A stretch of 44,632 nucleotides of DNA from an uncultured Clostridia bacterium (GCA_944381085.1 CALWJX010000020.1:1-44632); one strand, 5' to 3'. Counted from the first letter of the stretch, positions 8,574 to 15,459 are shown. The notes: generated by a model not told the origin, from the sequence alone. Numbers and translations are program-made.

Positions 8574-8937
8574 TGTTATTAATACAAAAAATCATATATT
8601 TTTAACGTAAATTACAATGTGAGGGTTCTGAAATATTTTGAAATAACCACTGTATACGGTCAAAAATGATTACTCTTATTAAAGAGTTCTCTAATTGTCG
8701 AATAGGGACACGTAAAAATAATTGATAAGAGAAAATCTCATAGCTCATATAGTGTTGCGTAAATATTATGTGAATTGTGAGTCAATACCAAAAATTTTTA
8801 TATATGGTAGAGGGCGCCGAGGTATATATCATTCGTGTGCTATACGGTAGACGTAATTTCATGCGGATACTTTTCGGTAAATCATATGACGAATAACAAT
8901 TGTTATGAAATAAATTTGCAAAATAAAGGGAAATATG

Positions 8938-8966
8938 TTGACAAATGTTAATATGCGTGATATAAT
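8938..8966 (+). promoter_or_regulatory. Strong sigma-A promoter
   Basis: TTGACA (8938-8943), 17-base spacer, TATAAT (8961-8966): both boxes are consensus. It reads into a terminator hairpin only a few bases downstream, and then into a 16-codon frame. Confidence 0.75.
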
Positions 8967-8973
8967 AAAGATT

Positions 8974-9007
8974 GAAGAAGGCTTCGGCTGTTTTCTTCAG
9001 TTTTTCT
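8974..9007 (+). terminator. Promoter-proximal hairpin with T-run (attenuator-like)
   Basis: GAAGAAGGC, TTCG tetraloop, GCTGTTTTCTTC, then AGTTTTTCTTC. It starts about at the predicted transcription start of the promoter at 8938, so most transcripts would stop after about 35 nt unless read-through occurs. Confidence 0.6.
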
Positions 9008-9026
9008 TCTAACATCAGGAGAACTC

Positions 9027-9077
9027 ATGACAGCATTATGTATTATGAGTTCTCTTGATTGGTTGGAATTAATATGA
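9027..9077 (+). CDS. Candidate 16-aa peptide
   Basis: ATG at 9027 is preceded by CAGGAG six bases upstream and encodes MTALCIMSSLDWLELI. The start lies inside a 10-bp hairpin (GAGAACTCAT / ATGAGTTCTC), which could hide the start codon. It is downstream of a strong promoter and a hairpin terminator. It could be a leader peptide, a toxin-like peptide or chance. No homologue is known to me. Confidence 0.25.
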   Translation: MTALCIMSSLDWLELI

Positions 9078-9116
9078 TGTCAAATATTATTATCGAAGAA
9101 AAATAAAATATATATA

Positions 9117-9145
9117 TTGACAAAAAGAATAATATATGATATAAC
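9117..9145 (+). promoter_or_regulatory. Promoter of antitoxin RNA 1
   Basis: TTGACA (9117-9122), 17-base spacer, TATAAC (9140-9145). The same arrangement is found 330 bases downstream at 9447 and, inverted, at 11558-11586. Confidence 0.75.
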
Positions 9146-9151
9146 ATAGAT

Positions 9152-9240
9152 ACAGAGGAACACCGGTGACGGTTACTCCATTAAAATGAAATGTTTAAGA
9201 AATAATCGCCTTTTGGCAGGGGGCGGTTATTTCTTTTTTA
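9152..9240 (+). ncRNA. Candidate type I antitoxin RNA, copy 1
   Basis: About 90 nt from the predicted start near 9152 to a terminator. The 5' part, GAGGAACACCGGTGACGG followed by TTACTCC, can form a hairpin. The 3' part is a 13-bp stem (AGAAATAATCGCC 9198-9210, GGCGGTTATTTCT 9222-9234) followed by TTTTTTA. The single G-U pair in the stem is stable only in plus-strand RNA. The RNA runs head-on into the toxin gene on the minus strand and overlaps its 3' end, as in TxpA/RatA and Fst/par systems. Confidence 0.65.
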
Positions 9241-9249
9241 TGCTATGTT

Positions 9250-9330
9250 TCACTTGCGTCGGTTTTCTATAAACGTAGCAAATGCGATAAGTACCATGAC
9301 AAAAGCAAACAATGCTTCGTATGTAACCAT
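9250..9330 (-). CDS. Holin-like type I toxin, copy 1
   Basis: A 26-aa peptide beginning MVTYEALFAF, then a hydrophobic segment and a basic tail ending ENRRK. The pattern (xYEALxxx, one membrane helix, charged end) matches the 'putative holin-like toxin' and TxpA/BsrG families, whose members damage the membrane. It is out of frame within a conserved leader frame and has no ribosome site of its own, which is common where translation is controlled by RNA structure. A second copy at 9576-9656 differs by a few conservative changes, implying selection on the peptide. Confidence 0.65.
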   Translation of the reverse strand: MVTYEALFAFVMVLIAFATFIENRRK

Positions 9331-9359
9331 CTATAACAAGGTGCGTAATGAAAGTTCAT
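9267..9359 (-). CDS. Leader frame overlapping toxin 1
   Basis: A 30-codon frame starting MNFHYAPCYRWLHTKH with an excellent ribosome site (GGAAAGGAG) just upstream. The toxin ATG lies 29 bases inside it in another frame. The first 16 residues are identical in the second module, and the ends then differ. It may drive translational coupling to the toxin; it may not be a functional protein. Confidence 0.35.
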   Translation of the reverse strand: MNFHYAPCYRWLHTKHCLLLSWYLSHLLRL

Positions 9360-9387
9360 CGGCACCACTCCTTTCCTTTGAATTTGA

Positions 9388-9440
9388 AGAGTCTGAGCTG
9401 AAAAAAGATATCTGACGCCCGCGGCAAGGAAAAAATAAAA
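9388..9440 (+). repeat. 53-bp copy of the gp10-like gene's 3' end
   Basis: It matches 16167-16219 with one mismatch (t9409 versus c16188). It includes the last codons of the HK97 gp10-like gene (ESELKKDI, stop) and the following GACGCCCGCGGCAAGG. Here it lies between the two toxin-antitoxin modules, with no upstream gp10 coding sequence, so it is a relic left by recombination with the prophage. Confidence 0.9.
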
Positions 9441-9446
9441 AAGGTA

Positions 9447-9475
9447 TTGACAAATTTCAATACCGGGTGTATAAT
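9447..9475 (+). promoter_or_regulatory. Promoter of antitoxin RNA 2
   Basis: TTGACA (9447-9452), 17-base spacer, TATAAT (9470-9475), placed exactly as in module 1. Confidence 0.75.
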
Positions 9476-9481
9476 ATAGGC

Positions 9482-9566
9482 AAAGGAACACCGGTGACGG
9501 TTACTCCTAAAAGCTTTATGTTTAGAAATAATCGCCTTATAGCGTGGGGCGGTTATTTCTTTTTTA
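9482..9566 (+). ncRNA. Candidate type I antitoxin RNA, copy 2
   Basis: It begins AAAGGAACACCGGTGACGG and ends in the same 13-bp stem as copy 1 (9524-9536 with 9548-9560) followed by a T-run. Loop sequences differ from copy 1 (CTTATAGCGTG versus CTTTTGGCAGG), which could make each RNA specific for its own toxin mRNA. Confidence 0.65.
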
Positions 9567-9575
9567 TGTTATACT

Positions 9576-9656
9576 TCATTTGCGTTCGTTTTTAACAAAC
9601 GTAGCAAATGCTATAAGCAACATAACAAAAGCAAATAATGCTTCGTATGTAACCAT
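9576..9656 (-). CDS. Holin-like type I toxin, copy 2
   Basis: A 26-aa peptide beginning MVTYEALFAF and ending FVKNERK. Against copy 1 the core is the same with conservative changes (VMV to VML, I to V) and a different but still charged tail. Gene order, leader frame, shared terminator and convergent RNA repeat those of module 1. Confidence 0.65.
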   Translation of the reverse strand: MVTYEALFAFVMLLIAFATFVKNERK

Positions 9657-9685
9657 CTATAACAAGGTGCGTAATGAAAGTTCAT
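9611..9685 (-). CDS. Leader frame overlapping toxin 2
   Basis: A 24-codon frame starting MNFHYAPCYRWLHTKH with the same GGAAAGGAG ribosome site as the first module. It ends earlier than its counterpart. The toxin ATG is again 29 bases inside it. Confidence 0.35.
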   Translation of the reverse strand: MNFHYAPCYRWLHTKHYLLLLCCL

Positions 9686-9746
9686 CGGCACCACTCCTTT
9701 CCTTTGAATTTGAAAGACCTGCTAAAAAAAGTCAAGCCCTAAAATG

Positions 9747-9770
9747 AAAAAAGTTCAAAAAGATTTGAAC
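9747..9770 (-). terminator. Intrinsic terminator, minus strand
   Basis: GTTCAAA / TTTGAAC with a 4-nt loop, followed on the minus strand by TTTTTT. It separates the IS110 region from the toxin modules. Confidence 0.6.
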
Positions 9771-9897
9771 GTTTAAAAAAGGCATGACAAAAGGACCACC
9801 GCAACGTGAAAATTTTTGCGCCGGTCGAGGTAAACAGGGCAAAGCGCAGGAACGCTTCGCCCGAAGGACAATTATACCTTGGGCGATTTGTCAACAT

Positions 9898-9933
9898 ACA
9901 AAAAATTCAGAATAGTAATTCCGAATTTTTTGT
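9898..9933 (-). terminator. Terminator downstream of the IS110 transposase
   Basis: ACAAAAAATTC / GAATTTTTTGT with an inner GAA/TTC pair; an 11-bp stem rich in A-T that can work in either direction. It is about 30 bases after the transposase stop. Confidence 0.6.
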
Positions 9934-9964
9934 AAACTCGCAGCGCAAAATGCGCTTTGCGACT

Positions 9965-11173
9965 TCAGGTGTTGACAAGGGCGAGTTTGGCTCTTGCGTA
10001 GTAGATACGCAAAAATTTGTTTGCGGCGGCCATCATATAGACTCTATACGGTTTGCCTTCGGAACGCTTCTTGTCAAGATATGTATAGACAGGTTCATCC
10101 TCGGGGCTGTTTTGCAGAATAACGGTCATCACTTGGAAGAGTGTTTTTCGCAGTGACGCGGAGCCACGCTTGGTAATGGCTTTGGACTTGTTGTCCACTT
10201 GCCCCGATTGATCAGCAGGAGAATCAATACCCGCGAAAGCAATCAGTGACTTTTTGCTTTTGAATCTGCTGACGTCACCTATCTCTGCTATGAGTTGAGG
10301 TCCAAGCACTTCGCCAACACCGTAGAGAGCCATAACGGTATCATATTCGGGCAAAGCTGAGGCAAGTTTTTGCATTTCACACTTAACGGCTGCAAGAGTT
10401 TCTTCGATGGCTTGCAATTGAATAATTGCTTGCGTGATGAGAACCTTGGTCGACTCGCACATCGGAAGCAGTCCGACATTGCCGCAAGCCTCGACATAAA
10501 CATCTTCGGCTTTGTCAGCGCTATAATGGTATCCGTTACGCTTGCACCAACGCTCATATTTGTCCTTGAATTGCCTTTCGGATATCCCGCAAACACATTC
10601 ACAATGCCAAAATTTCAAAGCAAAATCTACCCATTTCTCGTGACCGTCGCTTTTCCTTGCCGGAGAATTAAACAACTTATTCACGTTGGGAAAGGTTTGG
10701 TCAAGCAGTGCAATTAAGTTGTTTTTCAGCATCGTCTTTAACTTGTTGTACTGATTATACTGACGGTTACAGATTTTAAGAGTCTGACGGATCTCATCCT
10801 CGGGGACATATTCTTTCAGTCCGAGCCAGCGGTCAATTGCCATATTGGCGAGCTTTACCGCGTCGATCTTATCCGTCTTGACCTTGCGTAGTGAGTTTCC
10901 GCTGTAGTCGTGAGCAAGGATAGCATTGACTACGGAAACAAATATACCTGCTTCGTGGAGATACCGGGCAATTGGTTCATAGTAATGCCCTGTATATTCC
11001 ATAAGCACACGGGTTTCACCGGGAAGGCTTTTCAAAAACCTTGCCAGTTCTTTGAGTTCACTCTCGGTGTGACCCACATCGTAAGGTGATGCTACTACCT
11101 CACCGAAAGGACGCATAACAGCGATTGTACTTTTACCTTTGGAAACGTCAATTCCTACCGCGTTCATTTTCAA
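9965..11173 (-). CDS. IS110-family transposase (DEDD recombinase)
   Basis: A 402-aa protein with the N-terminal RuvC-like DEDD domain: D9 (GIDVSKG), E59 (MEYTGHYY), D101 and D104 (KTDKIDAVKLAN). The C-terminal Transposase_20 domain contains LIAFAGIDSPADQSG and the KRGSASLR segment carrying the catalytic serine. Full length and uninterrupted, so probably active. The protein works with a bridge RNA encoded in the element's non-coding end; that region lies upstream of this gene here. Confidence 0.95.
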   Translation of the reverse strand: MKMNAVGIDVSKGKSTIAVMRPFGEVVASPYDVGHTESELKELARFLKSLPGETRVLMEYTGHYYEPIARYLHEAGIFVSVVNAILAHDYSGNSLRKVKTDKIDAVKLANMAIDRWLGLKEYVPEDEIRQTLKICNRQYNQYNKLKTMLKNNLIALLDQTFPNVNKLFNSPARKSDGHEKWVDFALKFWHCECVCGISERQFKDKYERWCKRNGYHYSADKAEDVYVEACGNVGLLPMCESTKVLITQAIIQLQAIEETLAAVKCEMQKLASALPEYDTVMALYGVGEVLGPQLIAEIGDVSRFKSKKSLIAFAGIDSPADQSGQVDNKSKAITKRGSASLRKTLFQVMTVILQNSPEDEPVYTYLDKKRSEGKPYRVYMMAAANKFLRIYYARAKLALVNT

Positions 11174-11229
11174 AATCTCCTGCTTTTTGAATTTGCCGAA
11201 ATGGCGCCATCTTTACCCATTGCCTATTC

Positions 11230-11402
11230 AATCTGTTTGGTGATACGGACGTGTGTAGGGGTTCCCCGAAGCGAGAAAACGAGCTTTGGGGTTCCCGTAA
11301 GTAGCCCAACCTGCTGAAACCGAACGCTGCAATAGAAGGATGGATGACAGTCTTTCAATCGGACGTAATAGCCCAAGGAGCTGATCGTCAGTCCATTTCG
11401 CC
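11230..11402 (-). ncRNA. Candidate IS110 bridge RNA
   Basis: The 230 bases upstream of the transposase contain, on the minus strand, a TATAAT (11408-11413) with a weak -35 (ACGGCA) 17 bases before it. The predicted RNA begins AGAAGG, which pairs with CCTTCT about 65 nt on, and carries a second hairpin CCCCGAAGC/GCTTTGGGG (11264-11291). Position and hairpin layout fit the bridge RNA of IS110-group elements, which is encoded between the left end and the transposase. Guide loops were not assigned. Confidence 0.5.
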
Positions 11403-11485
11403 CTTCTATTATAGCTTAGGAATGAGAACCTGCCGTGTACATCTGGTTGATGTACTTCGGATGGCTAATTTATTATAACAGGAGC

Positions 11486-11551
11486 AAAAAGATTAACTCC
11501 TTTCATCGAAAAATGAAAAGGAGTAGCCGCCACCGTATGGTGTTCCTCTGT
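11486..11551 (-). ncRNA. Third antitoxin-like RNA, without toxin
   Basis: Its start, GATACAGAGGAACACC, is identical to antitoxin RNA 1. It then has CACCATACGGTG and GGCTACTCC, and ends in its own terminator: ACTCCTTTTCAT / ATGAAAGGAGT followed by TTTTT (11486-11490). No toxin frame is visible on the plus strand to its left, where IS110 sequence begins. It is either an orphan left by the insertion or a stand-alone antitoxin. Confidence 0.55.
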
Positions 11552-11557
11552 ATCTAT

Positions 11558-11586
11558 ATTATACCATGTAAGTAACATTTTGTCAA
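11558..11586 (-). promoter_or_regulatory. Promoter of the third antitoxin-like RNA
   Basis: On the minus strand, TTGACA (11581-11586), 17-base spacer, TATAAT (11558-11563): full consensus. The AT-rich stretch 11590-11840 shows nothing else recognisable. Confidence 0.75.
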
Positions 11587-11840
11587 TACGCTTGTTTATG
11601 TTGCACTAATAACATCAAATATGAATTGATAAAACTTTTACCGTTAAGACGGGCGCAACAAATAATTCATACAATTTTCGATATTTTTATCGAATTATAG
11701 AAAATAATATATATTATTATCGAAAACGATAATTGAATATAGAAAGTGGAAAATTTTGTTCATAATAAAATTATATTAAATTAATATATTTTTATTATAA
11801 TTATTGAGAAAAGAAAGCACAAAACCCAGATTGACTGTAT

Positions 11841-11873
11841 AAAATAAAAAAGCCCTCGCTTCTATAGGCGGGG
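11841..11873 (-). terminator. Terminator of the RING-like gene
   Basis: CCCCGC, loop, GCGAGGG followed by CTTTTTTATTTT on the minus strand, with one mismatch in the stem. It overlaps the stop codon of the gene. Confidence 0.65.
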
Positions 11874-12053
11874 AGAAAAGGTTGCTTCTGATTTGTTGTA
11901 GCGATTTGGACATCTTAACATTAAACAGCCGTGATTTTTTATCCAACAGTTTTTGTGATATAAAATGCCGCAAGAAGAACATATCTTTACCGAGTCATAG
12001 TCCCTGATGTCCATTTCACAAATTGGGCAAATCTTTCCGTTATAGTTTGCCAT
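11862..12053 (-). CDS. Small RING-like zinc protein
   Basis: A 63-aa protein. Cysteine and histidine spacing CPIC, then CSSCGILYHKNCW, then a later C, fits a prokaryotic RING-finger-type zinc fold. The start at 12053 was chosen because GGAG lies about eight bases upstream; a longer frame to 12071 lacks one. Such proteins often occur beside defence or mobile genes. Function unknown. A monocistronic unit with its own terminator. Confidence 0.65.
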   Translation of the reverse strand: MANYNGKICPICEMDIRDYDSVKICSSCGILYHKNCWIKNHGCLMLRCPNRYNKSEATFSPRL

Positions 12054-12232
12054 TATACATCTCCAAGTCATCTGATTTTAATTCGACATTATAATGTTTA
12101 TTACACCATATGTCTTTTTGATTATACACGATGATTGGTGATTTGTCAATACGTTTGGGAAAATTTATTTGATTTTTAGTTGAAGACGGAATTGTGACCG
12201 GAAATGAGAAGCAGATGAAGAGGATAAAGTGA

Positions 12233-12250
12233 GGCTGTCATCAGACAGCC
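12233..12250 (+). terminator. Short perfect hairpin before the methyltransferase fragment
   Basis: AGGCTGTC, loop ATC, AGACAGCC(T), then TTCAATAAAA. It could be a weak terminator or part of the 5' leader of the next gene. Confidence 0.4.
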
Positions 12251-12261
12251 TTCAATAAAAG

Positions 12262-12286
12262 CATCAATAGACAGATATGCACTAAA
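12262..12286 (+). repeat. Shared 25-nt leader element, copy 2
   Basis: Matches 8250-8274 with two mismatches and ends directly at the AAAAGGAGG ribosome site of the methyltransferase fragment. Confidence 0.6.
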
Positions 12287-12299
12287 AGGAGGCGATTAT

Positions 12300-12590
12300 A
12301 TAAATAACACAATCAAAAATAAAGACTGGACGGGAAACTCCCGTTCAACTTATGTAACGCTTGGGGCAAGCAATCATACAGAGCAGGAAAGAGAAACATC
12401 AGACTATTACGAGACAGACCCGATAGCAATGGAGTTGCTATGCGACATAGAAAAGTTTTCAAATAAAGTATGGGAATGTGCGTGCGGGGAGGGACATCTG
12501 TCCAAAGTTCTTGAAAACCGTGGCTATGAGGTATTCTCGACAGATTTGATAGACCGTGGTTATGGTATAGGAAATATTGATTTTCTCTGT
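12300..12590 (+). pseudogene. Truncated phage-type SAM methyltransferase with ATA start
   Basis: The frame reads INNTIKNKDWTGN..., then ...TEQERETSDYYETDP... and VWECACGEGHLS, the SAM-binding motif I of phage N6-type methyltransferases. The place where homologues start (MNNTIK-like) has ATA at 12300, seven bases after a perfect AGGAGG. The next in-frame ATG (12429) would remove the conserved N-terminus. Homology stops at about 12590 (after GNIDFL); the frame then runs through unrelated sequence to a stop at 12651. The catalytic NPP(Y/F/W) motif is missing, so the gene is almost surely dead. Confidence 0.75.
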
Positions 12591-12776
12591 AATTTCAGAG
12601 ATTTCTGTGAATTTAAAGCCGACGAAGAGTCGCATAGGATGGGAAGTGGTTAAGGTAAACAGCAACACAGCATCTCAACGCAGAGATGATTTTATCAATC
12701 AAAATGTCGGCTTGGGCAATGTAATTGATTCTTTTGCCGTTGACAAAGAACATATAAACGGAGCTGCGGTCGGTAA
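12591..12776. other. Unassigned junction segment in the prophage remnant
   Basis: About 190 bases between the end of methyltransferase similarity and the first portal codons. The minus strand has an open frame with a segment like VNGKRINYIAQADILIDKII that looks protein-like but has no recognised family. It is probably a third fragment from a deleted region. Confidence 0.4.
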
Positions 12777-13820
12777 TTCTGCGCTCTTGTCACGACCCCG
12801 CCTCCGGTAGCTATGACTTTTCCGATCGCCGGCGTGGCGTTCGGCTTCTGGAACTACGACAGGCTTCATGTGTTCAGGCTTACCGAGTTTGTCCCGCTGT
12901 ACGACGAGGAAAACGGCGCTCTGTGCGCGGGAATACGCTTCTGGCGTATATCGGCGGACAAACCGCTCAGGGCGACCCTATACGAGACCGACGGGTACAC
13001 GGACTATTTACAGCCCGAGAATGAGGACATGCGGGTCCTTGCCCCGAAAAGGGCTTACATCCGGCTTGTGGTGTCCTCGGCGGCGGACGGCGCGCGGATC
13101 TACGACGGAGAGAATTATCCGAGCTTTCCCATCGTGCCGCTGAAAAACAACGAAAAGGGGCTCTCGGAGCTTGTCGGAAAGCGGAACACCATCGACGCGC
13201 TTGACCTGTCGCGGTCAAACATGGTAAACAACGTGGACGAGGGCAATCTTATCTATTGGGTGTTGTCAAACTGCGAGGGAATGGACGACCTTGACGACGT
13301 CAGGTTTGTTGAGAGGCTCAAGACCCTGCATGTGGCGCACGCCAACGGAGACGACGGGGCAAAGGCGGAGGCGCACACGCTTGAGGCGCCTTTTACGGGC
13401 ACTGAGGCGACCATAGACATGCTTACAAGGGCGCTTTATCAGGATTTTCAGTGCTTTGACGCCTCGGCGGTAACGGCGGGAAATCAGACGGCGACGGCGA
13501 TCCGCGCGTCCTACATACCGCTTGACCTCAAGACCGACCGCTTTGAGGTTCAGGTAACCCGCTTTATTCTGGGTATTCTGTCACTGGCGGGGCTTGACGA
13601 CGAGCCGTCATACACGCGCAGCCGCATTGTGAATGTGAGCGAGGAGATACAGTCGGTGCTTTTGTGCGCCCCGTATTTTGACGAGGACTACATCACGCAA
13701 AAGCTGCTTACCATTCTCGGAGACGCGGACAGGTATGACGACATAACGCGGGCAAGGGACGCCGAAGCCGCCTCAAGGTTTGAGGACGGGGCGGATGAGG
13801 GTATAGAAAATGCCGGCTGA
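12777..13820 (+). pseudogene. Phage portal protein (SPP1 Gp6-like), N-terminally truncated
   Basis: The remaining 335-345 residues match the middle and end of SPP1 Gp6-type portal proteins: GFWNYDRLHVFRLTEFVPLY, the segment around FPIVPLKNNEKGLSELVGKR, and a C-terminus rich in D/E. Family members are about 450-500 aa, so roughly the first 120 are missing. ATG 12813 lacks a ribosome site, and the frame opens at 12777 after a stop. The portal ring would not assemble. Its stop overlaps the start of the minor head gene (ATG 13810), the normal phage arrangement. Confidence 0.8.
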
Positions 13821-15459
13821 TTACGCGCACCGTCTGACCGAGAGGGAGGTCTCAGCGATGGAGAAGCGAATCAGAGACATCTACCGCGAGGCACGGGACG
13901 GGCTGGACGGAACGGTAAAGGCGTATTTTGAATCGTTTGAGAAGCGCGACAAGGAGATGAGGGAGCTTATAGGCTCGGAGATAAACGGGAAGATATGGAC
14001 GGAGGAGGACTACAGGCAGTGGAGACTGAATCAGATAGGGAGAGGCAAGAGATTTGAGGCGCTGAGGGACGAAATGGCGGCGCGCTATTCCGACGCCAAC
14101 GAGCTTGCCATAGCCTATGTAAACGGAAAGAAGCCCGGAATATACGCCGAAAACCGCAACTATTCCGCGTACACGATAGAGACGTCGGGGGCAAACGTGA
14201 GCTTTACCTTGTTTGACGAGAGCACCGTAAGGCGGCTTATTGTCGAAGAGCCCGACCTTATGCCGTACTACCCGCCCGACAAGGCGCACAGGTGCGGCAT
14301 AGACCTTGAATGGGGGAAAAAGCAGATCACAAAGAGCGTGACGAGCGGCATTCTTCAGGGCAAGAGCGTGGGAAAGATAGCGGACGATTTGCAGAGCCGC
14401 ATGGAGGACATGAACCGGACAAGCGCCATACGGACGGCAAGGACCTCCGCCACCGCCGCGCAGAACGCCGGCAGAATGGACGCCTATACTTACGCGAAGT
14501 CATTAGGGCTTGACGTCAGAAAGCAGTGGCTCGCGATAATCGACGGCAGGACGCGGCACTATCACGCCTATCTTGACGGGAAGATCGCCGAGACAGACGA
14601 GCCCTTTAAGGTTGACGGGCACGAGATAAGATATCCCGGAGACCCGAAAGCCGCGGGGTATCTTATATATAACTGCCGCTGCACCCTGCTTCCGGTCACG
14701 GAATACAGCGACGTTGAGGAAAAGCCCGATATTTCTTACCCGGAGTGGAAAAAACTTAAAAATTCACAGTCTGTTAATGAAGATATACTAAATTTTTCGG
14801 GAGTGCGTGATATACTTGGCTCAGAGTATTGCGATAACATGCGCGATGTTCTGTTAAACAATAAAAATGACATGGCTGTTTCCGTATACAATGCTTATGG
14901 CGATGATATCAGAGTAAGAGATTCAAAGTTTAAAGGAACTGCCTATTTTAGTCCTTCCCAAAAAGGTTGTTATTTTGATGCCGGAACCACTGCAAAAGGA
15001 GATATCTTACATTTGCCTTATCAGACAGCGTTTCACGAATTCGCTCATAATATAGATTACTTAGCCGGACAGAAGCTCGGGTATTCCGGGTATTTGTCAA
15101 CATCGTATTCGGGAGAAAGCTTGGAAAATGTTATTAAGTCTGATTTTGTAGTATTTAAAAAATCGATGGGCTGTAAATCAAACAAAGAATTGATTAATAA
15201 GCTTTTAGATGAAAAAATGCCAATATCCGAACGAGGAAGTCTTTCCGATATTCTTGAGGGCTGCACTAATATCAGTTACCCTCTCGGAGTAGGACATGGG
15301 GTGACTTATCATAAACGGACAGGTGCGACATCAAAAGAATTTTTTGCGGAGGTGCTTGACGGAATGGCAGCCAATCAAAAAAGCTTGAACCAATTACGAA
15401 GAGCGTTTCCGAACGCTGTTGCTTTAGTAGAAGAGATGATAAAGGAGGCAATAAAATGA
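13810..15459 (+). CDS. Phage minor head (MuF) protein with lethal-factor-like metalloprotease
   Basis: A 549-aa two-part protein. Residues 1-300 are a Phage_Mu_F / SPP1 gp7 minor head domain, with RTARTSATAAQNAGRMDAY, KQWLAIIDGRTRHYHAYLDG and YNCRCTL. Residues from about 320 to the end are a zinc protease domain: HEFAHNIDY (H409, E410, H413) and, about 100 residues later, SKEFFAEVLDGM (E510 or E514 as third ligand). The HEFxHxxD...EFFAE layout is that of anthrax lethal factor (ATLF-like) proteases. Base use becomes visibly more AT-rich at about 14750, the domain junction. Known biology: MuF proteins often carry polymorphic toxin domains. Inference: the domain may enter the cell with phage DNA or act on rivals. 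The gene is intact although neighbouring portal and scaffold genes are broken. Confidence 0.85.
   Translation: MPADYAHRLTEREVSAMEKRIRDIYREARDGLDGTVKAYFESFEKRDKEMRELIGSEINGKIWTEEDYRQWRLNQIGRGKRFEALRDEMAARYSDANELAIAYVNGKKPGIYAENRNYSAYTIETSGANVSFTLFDESTVRRLIVEEPDLMPYYPPDKAHRCGIDLEWGKKQITKSVTSGILQGKSVGKIADDLQSRMEDMNRTSAIRTARTSATAAQNAGRMDAYTYAKSLGLDVRKQWLAIIDGRTRHYHAYLDGKIAETDEPFKVDGHEIRYPGDPKAAGYLIYNCRCTLLPVTEYSDVEEKPDISYPEWKKLKNSQSVNEDILNFSGVRDILGSEYCDNMRDVLLNNKNDMAVSVYNAYGDDIRVRDSKFKGTAYFSPSQKGCYFDAGTTAKGDILHLPYQTAFHEFAHNIDYLAGQKLGYSGYLSTSYSGESLENVIKSDFVVFKKSMGCKSNKELINKLLDEKMPISERGSLSDILEGCTNISYPLGVGHGVTYHKRTGATSKEFFAEVLDGMAANQKSLNQLRRAFPNAVALVEEMIKEAIK

Larger units (their letters stand above)
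9780..11480 (-). mobile_element. IS110-family insertion sequence (ends approximate)
   Basis: It contains one intact IS110 transposase and the non-coding flanks expected of the family. IS110 elements lack clear terminal inverted repeats and target duplications, so the ends cannot be fixed from this sequence; the limits given are the outer edges of sequence not assignable to the toxin-antitoxin RNAs. It sits between module 2 and the inverted orphan antitoxin-like RNA at 11486. Confidence 0.7.

Noticed and set aside
9544..9747. Plus-strand 67-aa frame through toxin module 2
   Set aside because: It runs antisense through the toxin and leader frames and starts in the antitoxin terminator; a shadow.
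12967..13218. Arg/Pro-rich frames antisense to the portal and MuF genes
   Set aside because: Composition typical of shadows of GC-rich genes; no ribosome sites.
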